Assembly (NCBI GenBank): GCA_030248065.1
Contig: JASAMV010001066.1
Location: 27,924-91,923, forward strand
Length of the DNA stretch: 64,000 nucleotides
Origin: Rhynchonema sp. JSB1_4
Lineage: Eukaryota; Nematoda; Chromadorea; Monhysterida; Xyalidae
Reading direction: 5' to 3'
Shown: positions 54,651 to 64,000 of the stretch, in pieces
Layout: the number at the start of each line of letters is the position of its first letter
Numbering within the stretch: position 1 is the stretch's first letter
Notes under the pieces: generated by a model
The model's database searches: none
Told to the model about the DNA's origin: nothing
What the model saw: the letters and a program-made list of their open reading frames with translations, nothing else
Translations under genes and position numbers: made by a program

Positions 54651-57460
54651 TGCGGAAAATTCGGCTGATTAATTTTTAGGACTTTGATCAAGGTTTGCGT
54701 GTCTGAAAGACCAGCATAGCCTGCTTGCTGCATTTTCGGCTATGGAGAATACGTCATGTGCCAGAAGTGGACGTAATAGTTCTAGGTGCTCATAAATCAT
54801 AAGAGGAGTACTCATGTGGACGCTGCCACAAAACATGCACAGTCAGGGTCACCTCACGGATACGATTCAAGAATGGACAGCAGCAGACACCGTGACTGGC
54901 CGACTCAAACTTACCCCAGTACAACGTTTCTCTACTGAAACTGGTTGCATGTAAGAGACAACCACCCAGTTCCGACGTAAACCCAAGTATAGTCCAACCA
55001 CCAGCTCATGAGACGACTTTTTCAAAGCTTGGTTGGCCAGACTCAAAAATGCACCGGTTACACGGGTTTTCGCAAACAAAAGAAAGAGATCGGGCTGAGA
55101 GACATGATGACAACTTCCAGCTGGCTGACCTCAACTTGTTGCGTGCTTACGCGAACAGCAGCGTTGTTCAACACACAAATGTTTTGGGAGTCAAAAGGGA
55201 ATTTACGCACCGAGGTGGAGAGCGTATTTTAAAAAAATACGTGCGTTTCTCTTTCTTTTATTTCCGAAATACGTGGAACCGGAACATTATTGGATCCGCA
55301 CAAGCCAATTTAAAAAAAATCGTCTCATGAGTTCGTGGCTGGACTATACAGATGACTATCCACTTTTCGGGCGCGAGTTCAAGTCTGGCAGCAGCAGACG
55401 TATAAAATATAAATGAATACAATTACATAAAACTAAACGATGGATAATCATAATATCAGAACTGAAGTCAGCGTGCTCGACCACTGTTCGTTTTTTTAAC
55501 TCAAATTAGTGGAATAAAATTGAAATAACAGGCGACCACCCAGTTCCGACGTAAGAAATTCCCCATTACACAGAGAGCACTATCCAATGCCATTAATTGA
55601 AACTTGGTACCACCAGAGACACCAACTTGGAACCAACCTCGACTTACAGTGTACCCCATCACGGCTCAAACGTCAAATAACACCCATATTGTGTCCCGTT
55701 TTGGACGGCTAATTACAACACAATGTACCGGACAACTGGAACGATCGTGAAGATTTTATCACACAACATGTGACTGCACATCAGCGTATGGTAAAGCGTG
55801 TGAAATTGAATATTAATTGACACTCACACTCACACACAATGTTCGGGGGGCAGCATGAAAGACGACAGCAAGTATACCAAGTCTACAACAGGACAGAAAG
55901 GATCAAATCAAAGCACGAGGCACCCAGAACCCACACACAACACAACAAACGCGTAACAAGAACATAAAAAACAACGATTATGATAAAAGTACCATGATGG
56001 TTCAACTAAATTCGTATTCACAATTGATTATCACAGCAAAGAGACTAAAACGTTCAGATAATTTGGAAATTATGCGTTGCGCAACGTACATTTTCTACAC
56101 AATTTGACGTGCCTACAATTGAACAACCAGTGAGCATTCAAATTTAGTGCAGTTGGAGATAGAATGTGCAACATAGAACGGATTATACCCGTCTTGATAT
56201 CTGCATGTATCAAGCTTGGCCCTGATCAGACAAGCACTATACAATATGCGCAATGTGACCGTTGTCAAATACGAGAATAACGCCAACTCCGTTGCGCATG
56301 CAGATGTGTTTATGGGCCAGGCATAAAAATAGACTATTTATTAGTGCAAGAAATCAATACCACAGAATTGGTTTGTGCAATCTCCTTGCGCACGGATACG
56401 TTATTGTCGAAACATTTTCCGGCATGAGAGTGCAAAGTGATTGTATGTGTTGTCGTTAATTCTTGTATTTGACAGTTCGACCGTCCACATGAATGACCTA
56501 TTCGTGCGTACAAGCATCGCTACACATCGACAGTGTTCGTGGTGTGCAGATGTCTACCACCATCCACAGCAGTGCCATTAACGTGCACCGTTTGGTCGTT
56601 CAACGGAATGTCCCTATCGGGTGTCTTCACAATGTCCGACCGACGACTCGACTTGCCACCACCACAACAGCACCATTGCGGCCAGCACGTGTTGGATGTG
56701 GCTGCAAGACGTAAAGGGTGGTGCAAAAGTAGCTGCACATACATAAACAACCCATTTGCATTTGGGCAATAGTGTTCAGGTGGTGGCTTATTTTTTCATG
56801 ATTCGTAACGAAACGTCGGTGCCGTTCGATTCACTGTTTTCGTTGAACCTCACTATTGATTTTATGCCACCCGAGAAATATTTTCTGATAAACAAAATTG
56901 GTGTATGTGGATTAGTCACAACGTTCGAACTGCAGCTATAATACGAAAAGTTCCATTTGCTACACCCTATACAACCGATTAGTGTTACGCCACTGGATGT
57001 AAAACATGCGCTGGATGACTTTTGGCGGACGCGTGCACTGCGCCAGTCTGATGGACACAGATTTTGTCCAACTTTGTATCAGGCGGTGGGGGGCTGCGTG
57101 TTGATGTGGCTGCACGTGTAATAGATAAGGCCCGGCCCCTTCGGAAATCTGGTAACAAACAGGTGCATCGCACTGATGATGACCTGGTGCATTCTACGAA
57201 ACAAGTGGACAACCAAAAAACCATTCGATGTGCAGTCAGGTATCTAAATGTATAAAAGTCCTCATAATTTCTCCCCTTTTCAGTTTTCTTTCCATCTTCT
57301 ATATTTTGTTAGGGCATGCGTATTATTACGTCATCTCGTGTTCGTGTGTTCCTGGGGATGCGCATAAAACTGAGTAATACTGACTGCCAATTAAAACCAT
57401 TCCGCCCACACGCAACGTAATTTCCGTGATGTTTCACATTCCATACATATAACCCCAACG
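54651..57460. other. Intergenic region between ABCA and F-box A
   Basis: No gene is supported. It holds a 361-bp MITE (54988-55348) and copies of a CCACCCAGTTCCGACGTAAG repeat near 54957 and 55531. Open frames near 56490-57250 show no domain or splice structure. The part next to 54651 should hold gene A's promoter. Confidence 0.5.
54988..55348. mobile_element. 361-bp MITE, copy 2
   Basis: Same ends (TATAGTCCAACCACCAGCTC) and length as 36390-36750, with scattered substitutions. Lies upstream of F-box gene A, so family copies flank or enter both ends of the array. Confidence 0.9.
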
Positions 57461-60400
57461 CTAACCCATAGCGTCGTGTCGCTGTTTGCTGGCGAATTTT
57501 ATGAAGACATCGTCGAGCGAGCACTGATGTAACGCGTAGTCCTCAATCGGCAGGTGATGTTTCATCGCCTCGACTGCCGCGAACGCTGCACTCAGATCGG
57601 CACTGGTGCTTGCAGGCAGCATGTAGTCGTACGTCAGGTAGTGCGTCTCCAGCAGGGTCGCGCCTGAAGGAATGCAGTACATCATGACGTTACAGTGTGA
57701 TCTTCGGATGCTAGAAATCCTAATGCCAAAAATCTACGCAAGAACCGTTGACGTAAATGAAGTTGCGATGCGAATCGAAAGACATATGTTTTATCAGCGG
57801 CACCAGCACAACAGAAGGAATAATGCTAGAAACTGATCGCATAAATTGAAACCCTCAATCCGTAACAGATACCAGCGGTTGGCATTTCTGAGGGAGCTGT
57901 ATGTAAAGTCAAGCCACGCGAGCATCAGCTGACGTGGGCGAGGGCATGAGGGCCAAGTTCCAACGTGTGTGTACGCAAACAGCAACAATTTTTAACGCAT
58001 TGTTGAAATTTTTAACGCACTGTTGAATATTTTCGGAGGCTCATGGTCGCGTGGATGCACTATGTATAAACAGTATAATTTTGAATTTGCCCACTGAATC
58101 CCAGAATCCGGACTGACGCTACCGGCTACCCCGGTATAGAGCCCGGCTTTGTGAAAACAGGATGAAACGGACAAATTTTCTAATACATTAATGTTCATGA
58201 ACAGCTTGTTGAAAAAATATCCCAACCTAAACACGAGTGATTTTTTTACTGAAAGAGCGCCGACCACAATTCAACACTGGGGAAAAATTATCCCACGAGA
58301 ACCACGTTGCTAATATAAAAATGTTTCACTACCGCCACAAGTGAAGCAAAATAAATGTCACAAACTGATCCGCCGAGGGGCTGTCCACGAAACATGAGAA
58401 CAAACGTTTAACAACACCGATTGTCCCGAAATACCCAACAATCTAGCTCTGGTTACTGGCCAAAAAACAACTCCGGCGAACTACGTACTTCTGTCGTGCC
58501 GCCGTCTACAAAAACAGCCGGTCAATGTCAAACTACGCACGCCAACACGAACCGGGCATGAATTTCTGCACGGCCGAATCGACAATGTTCTGATGGTTGT
58601 CGATCGTTGTGGTCGTCGCACTGCCGTCGTCGTCATCATTGATGGTCGCGCTCGATGGTGCTGCTGGTGGTCGACTCAAATTCGGCTGCGACGCGCCGAT
58701 GCCCGTGTTCTTGCGCACTTTCAGCTGCAGACGGTAACCGCCGCCGAATCTGAACGAACCGATTGGTTGATTAGTTCGAACGAATACACAAAGGTCGGCG
58801 TCAAACTGGCTGATCGAATTGAATCTTGTCTCTCGCCTTGCCCACGTGACTTTTTTTGGTCAAGATATTTCCAGATTGACCAATGCCACCAGTTACGATC
58901 AACGCAAAAGTGGTTCCCAGAAATAGACTCCCGAAAAGTTTTACGCTGGTCGAAATTAGCGGAATCAGCAAATCTAGAAATAGTCTATGCAGGAGAAGAC
59001 ACCTGCCCAGCGTAATACGGGTTCAGTCCGGATCACCACGCTTGATATCGGCCAAAGAAATCATTGAAAGAACGATAGAGCAGCTAAAACGGAGAAGCCA
59101 CATACTTCTTCTTGAGATGCTGCACGCTGCCGAGACATTTGAGTCGACCGTTGACCATGATGCCGACACGCGTGCACAACGCCTCTGATTCTTCCATGCT
59201 GCAATGTGAATTTGGAATCGTTTATTGACAACATTTGATGAAAATTTAAACAAATTCCAATCAACAGATCGGAACAATTCATCAAGAAAGACATCGGTAA
59301 CTTTAAATCGCAATAAACGCTTAATTCAAATCAATCAATCAACCTGTGCGTAGTCAGTAGTACGGTGTGGTCATCCTTGGTCAGATCATTGATTCGATCC
59401 CACATGAATCGTCTCGTCTTTGGGTCCATACCGGTGCTCGGTTCGTCCTGCGAACATCCACAGTTTAAGTATTAGTGCCAAGCGCTTAGACATAGCTGGC
59501 TTTAATACATGCAAATAATTGGGCCAGTGTTCAGTAAAGCGCACCACTGGTGTTCCTTGGAAATTCCGTGAGAACTAAACAGAAACACCCTTCCTGACCA
59601 ATCCCTGTGCACACAAGCACCCTTTAGATCCACAAACGCTCGGCACTAATATTCCAAATACGACCAACCAACAGTACGACCAACGGATCGCCAACGAGAG
59701 CAATGGCAGTGGACAGTTTGCGTTTGTTGCCGCCCGAGTAGCGCCCGGTGGTGACGTGCGCATACGCAGTCAATGACATGTGCTTGATGGCCCAATCGAC
59801 CACCTGTGCGAAGAGAAAATCTTCTTTTCACAGAAAACTAGTGCATGACATTGGCACTCTTCAGTGATGTATTCACACTGTACACTGATGATGCCCTGAT
59901 ACACCACAGATCGAAATGGACACGTTAAGAACACAGTTCGCAGTTGCAACGCGGTCATATTATCGAATCGGACTTGCCACGGTCAGTTAAAGTTTTCGGA
60001 ACATGCCTGAAACCTGATTGCACACATTTCGACCAATGGAAAAGTTATTCCCAGACAGATGTAATCAACTTTTACGGTCTCGGTCAGCCAACAAAGCTAT
60101 TTACAGTATATCCAGGATTCAAAGTCACCAAAAAGACCAAGCCAAGTCTGATCCGATCCGATCATCTGCCGGCGGCCTCCATTCCCACATAACTCATTCT
60201 GATCGCCCAAATAACCAACCATAACGACAACAACCAACTTTCTGAATATCATGTTCATGCACGCCCCTGATCCGAGCGTAGAACGCAAGTTGTTCCCGGC
60301 CAGTCAGGAACGCGTTGAGCGCATCGAATTGCGGACAATAGCCCACCGTGCTGTAGATGTCACGACCGCCCGTACGAATGCTGAAACATTAGGATGGGTG

Positions 60401-63400
60401 GATTGACCGTTACAACTAAGGGCAACGATTGGAAAATACGCTATGGTATCACCACAGTGGTACGGCTCATGACCACTCCGACCACGACCAATCGAAGCCA
60501 AACTACATGTTTATTCTTGTTTAAGATTATAATCTCGAATTCTCAAAATGTCCAGAACAGATTGGAAGGGTTTGTTCGGTTGCCTTGCAAGATCAGAGCC
60601 TACAACAGAGAGTCCGGTTTTACACAGGAATTTCTTTTCTTTTCCTCTAAACCGCCGGCGCAAGACCGGAATTGGTCATGTGTCGACCCTGATTTTCTAG
60701 GGCGCCCAAGAACGCTTTCAATATTTTCGGCTCAGAATTTGTGTTTTAGTTCTTGGAGGACTTTTGCGTTTCCCAATTTCGAGAGGGCTTGAACACAGAA
60801 GACGAGTAATTCTGTCATCTCTTTGCACCCATGTCTATTGCAGCTGTAACGTCAGCCAGCCTGCCATATGCGCACGCTTCGTCGACATGTCTTTGACGTG
60901 GGCACAATGTTGTATACTGGCGGACGGAAAAAAATCGTTTTTCCCGAGGCCCGAAAACTTTTCCATTTATTTTTCAAAGCGGTTTTTATTGGTTTTTTAT
61001 TTTACTTTTCCTGAACACAGCACAAAACGATGAGTTTTTTTGGTTCAGATCAAATTTTGGTCGGATGTTCGGACCAAATTTTCTAATGAAACCCTACTTT
61101 TGTGTCATGTGCTCATATCTTGTGCCCAAACACTTTACTTTTTTGACCGGAACACCTTAAGCACTGGAAAAGTATCTGAAAAAAACGGTTTTTTTTCAAC
61201 AAAAAATAAAGAACGGTACTCTACGCCAGTATACAATGTCATGATAATGCAGCAGACAAATAGAGCAGAAGCTACGTTAGAAAAAGACGCATTACGGATG
61301 TCAGGTCGTGTGACCCTGACTAACAAGGGCCATCACGCACAATAACCGAACCCAATTGTGTACATACAAACATACCTAACGCCATTAATCAGCACATCGC
61401 CTTTGGTCGGCGGTATTTTGTTGGTGATCATTTTGAACGTGGTCGTTTTGCCAGCGCCATTCACGCCCAATAGACCGAAACATTGACCGCGCTCCACAGC
61501 CAACGACAGACCATCAACAGCGAGCAGATCCTGGGCATAAATAAATAAGGAGCTGATCAATACGCCATGGGATATCAGAAATGCGCCTGGTACGAGCACG
61601 GGGGTTGGTTTTGATGGCAGGCGAAATATGTGATTTCTGAAACACCACGACAGCCCGAAGAACAGACATACGCTGATTTTTTTCGAAAGCATCGAAGTCT
61701 AGTCGTCAAGCTGACAAGCACACAAATTTTCACGATCGTAAACATTGTTTGTTGTAGTTGTTGCTGGGAACAGGTTGTAAGCTGGTCGAAATCAGTGGCA
61801 CGGGTAAATCTCGAAATACAGTCAAAGCAAGAAGCGACGTGATGAAAGCGAGACGGGACGGGACCCCATAATCAAGTGTGACATCCGTTCGTCGCCAACT
61901 CACCTCTCCATAGAGCTTGCTGAGATCGTCAATGACCAGTCCATAATCGTCGGCCTCCTGCTGCTGCACAGCCAGTTTCACCCTCGCACGTTCATTGGTC
62001 ACATCGACATCTTGGTCGTTCGCTGATTGGCTGCTGCAGCCATCGATCGATCGACGCGCGCAACGTTTGAAGATCGCACGACGATACTCGATCACCAGCA
62101 CGCACACGAAGAAAACAATGCCTGATGTGGCAGGGAAACGCAGTACAGACAAAGTACACGACAGTCAACCAATCCATGTGACGATGTGCATCAACCATTT
62201 CCAAATAGGCCCTGTACTTACCATGCGCAAACATGCACAACATTTTGCCGCCGCAACGTTGCCAACTCCACAGACTGTTCTCATCACCGACCAGTTCGAA
62301 CCCCATTCGTGCCGCCATTTGTGTCTGCAAGCCAAGCGCATTTGGTAGTTATTGTGAAAGCTACATACTTTTGAAGAATACTAGCCCGTCAGTCACTAGG
62401 GCAGGATATCAAATACAGTTTGTACTTTCCTGCTCAATTGACGTAAATGATAACAGACGAACAATATTTACGACATGAAAGATCACGAGGGACACCACTG
62501 AGCCACACTAACCTGTACATATACGGTAGCCATTTCGAACAATCCACCACCGAAACAGTATTGTGGCAGCAGAAGGAAGGCGACTTCACAGATGTCACGC
62601 GCTTCTCGTAACACCTGTGCATTACAACCGTTATCAGTGATTGGCGTCCAGCAAACGAAAAATTTCACGAAACCGTCCTAGTTACGGTAAATTTTGGAAA
62701 ATTAGATCGCGTGCTAGAGCACACGACGCACAGTTGCAAACCGCAAATTCATGCTGGGACAAAACACACAGCGTTTTTAAATATTCAGGGTATCCTCACA
62801 AAGAGGCCACACTGTAGCCTGATGTACTCATACGCACGGCACTAATATCCAATCATAAATGCACATACATCATCATCCAGCGATTCAGCGAATATGCGCA
62901 ACAGCGCGACGGACATGGTGGATATGACACCCAACATGTAGTTGACACCGCCAAGCGCAACGAACGCCCACGGCGGCACCGAGAACACGAACGTGAACAT
63001 GTACATCAGCGGGATCACCGAAAACCTGCGTGTCAATGGATTCAGATATGGCTGGGTCACGGACATGATCGGCTTGTGATACCCTACGTACAACGGTTAC
63101 CATATTGGTCCGTTATTGGATTTTGCAGACATGACTCAATGCCGGTATCAAACATTGGCGATCCATCGACTATCGGATCTACCTCGGACTACTAATGCGG
63201 TATTCTTGAATGAAGAATATTATGCAATTTACAGGTGCCAGTAACTTCGACCAACCTGTTAGTTCGTGTATGGCAGTAACTTTTACAATGGTCCAAAGTA
63301 TTAGTAGCATCCGTGAATTTCAAAAAAGAAGTTCCGGTTGCAAAAAGTCACATGAACAAGAGAGATCCAGCCAAGTCAATTGCGCGTCAAATCAACCAGT

Positions 63401-63660
63401 CAAGATGCGAGAGTTTGCAGCAATAAAACTCTGTGTAGAAATTTTCAACGAAAAAGAATTTTTCAATTTTCCAACCACGCTTGGTCCGAGTCACCGCTCT
63501 CTACCCGATTGAGTCAATGCAGAAAAGTGAGCTGAACGCACCCGTACAACAACATCAACAGCACAACGCATGTCAGTTGATTGGGTCCACCGATGTAGGT
63601 CTGCGCGTCGAATATGAAGAACACAATAATGACCAAAGTGATTGGCACCAGGAAATTCAG
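57461..63660 (-). CDS. ABCA-type ABC transporter, C-terminal half (5' end outside the window)
   Basis: Lipid-exporter-like full transporter of subfamily A; only the second membrane domain's end and the second nucleotide-binding domain are present. Exons in gene order: 63542-63660, 62869-63025, 62513-62614, 62222-62324, 61904-62121, 61376-61530, 60239-60380, 59669-59803, 59344-59447, 59106-59198, 58553-58749, 57461-57663; all phases agree, about 575 aa. Membrane text [19 protein letters not shown] then [20 protein letters not shown]. Walker [13 protein letters not shown]-loop [17 protein letters not shown] signature [19 protein letters not shown], Walker B with [10 protein letters not shown]-loop LLTTHS, then [20 protein letters not shown]. 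The tail [20 protein letters not shown] is the ABCA-typical end. A low-complexity Asp/Thr insertion (about residues 450-490 of this part) lies in the post-NBD region. Specific ABCA subtype cannot be told. Confidence 0.93.
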
Positions 63661-64000
63661 CTGAAATTGAAATATTCGCTATTTCTGCGTAACTGAATGC
63701 GAGCAGCGGAGCTACTAATCGAATTCAACGACACCGACAAAGCGCTGCATGAACAAATTTTTTTTATTCAGTTGGTTTTGCTTGATAGGTAGACAGCCGT
63801 GAACATAGCACTGCTATCACCACCATTTTGCAGTCGTCTATGGTGACTGTAACATCACGCGCAGGTGATGAGTGCACTGGCTCACAGTCGGACCAGTGCG
63901 CAGTCATAAGGTGGTACGCAAAACGTTGTGAGTTGCAGCAGCACAACAATTTTGAATAACTAAACTGTAATTATGAAACTAAAATTACAACTGAAATCAA
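63661..64000. other. ABCA intron running to the window edge
   Basis: Upstream of the first visible ABCA exon on the minus strand. No preceding ABCA exon was recognised, so the next one lies beyond 64000. Nothing else was seen. Confidence 0.5.

Noticed and set aside
56490..57255. Open frames of 60-80 aa on both strands between F-box A and ABCA
   Set aside because: No domain, no consistent phase between neighbouring frames; they look like chance frames in GC-richer DNA.

Overview
This is nuclear DNA from an animal with a compact, intron-rich genome, most likely an invertebrate. Genes are split by GT-AG introns of about 100-1,800 bp, acceptors are often TTTCAG-like, and the recognisable genes are animal ones: TMEM198, the kinase STK32/YANK, MEAK7/TLDC1, an ABCA transporter and F-box proteins. 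Non-autonomous DNA transposons are dense. No bacterial, viral, CRISPR or tRNA features were found. Two tracts loosely resemble degenerate TTAGGC repeats, but the lineage cannot be fixed from this window.

Layout. 896-4602 (+): complete six-exon TMEM198 (about 402 aa). 6862-10721 (-): two-exon secreted, Pro/Thr/Gln-rich, repeat-bearing protein of unknown function. 11786-15801 (+): seven-exon type II membrane glycosyltransferase. 19506-19907 (+): small single-pass membrane protein with a PPxY motif. 22333-30277 (+): eleven-exon STK32/YANK kinase whose introns hold two hAT-type elements, a tandem pair of terminal-inverted-repeat elements and about 490 bp of pure CA repeat. 30823-34504 (-): MEAK7/TLDc protein. 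35129-54650 (-): four head-to-tail F-box/leucine-rich-like paralogues (D, C, B, A in rising coordinate). 57461-63660 (-): C-terminal half of an ABCA transporter; its 5' end lies beyond the right edge.

Most splice sites were deduced by matching donor and acceptor phases by eye. Reading frames close consistently for TMEM198, the glycosyltransferase, STK32, MEAK7 and ABCA. The F-box genes are less completely resolved.

The most unusual signal is the 10-mer TGATGTTTCA, counted 26 times on the two strands where well under one copy is expected. It occurs in introns, at 3' splice sites and in coding exons in four different reading registers, and its strand is biased regionally. A second theme is the mosaic identity among the F-box paralogues, which points to gene conversion. 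A third is how often mobile elements sit at splice sites or nest inside one another. The genes do not form one pathway; apart from the F-box tandem array they are ordinary unrelated neighbours.
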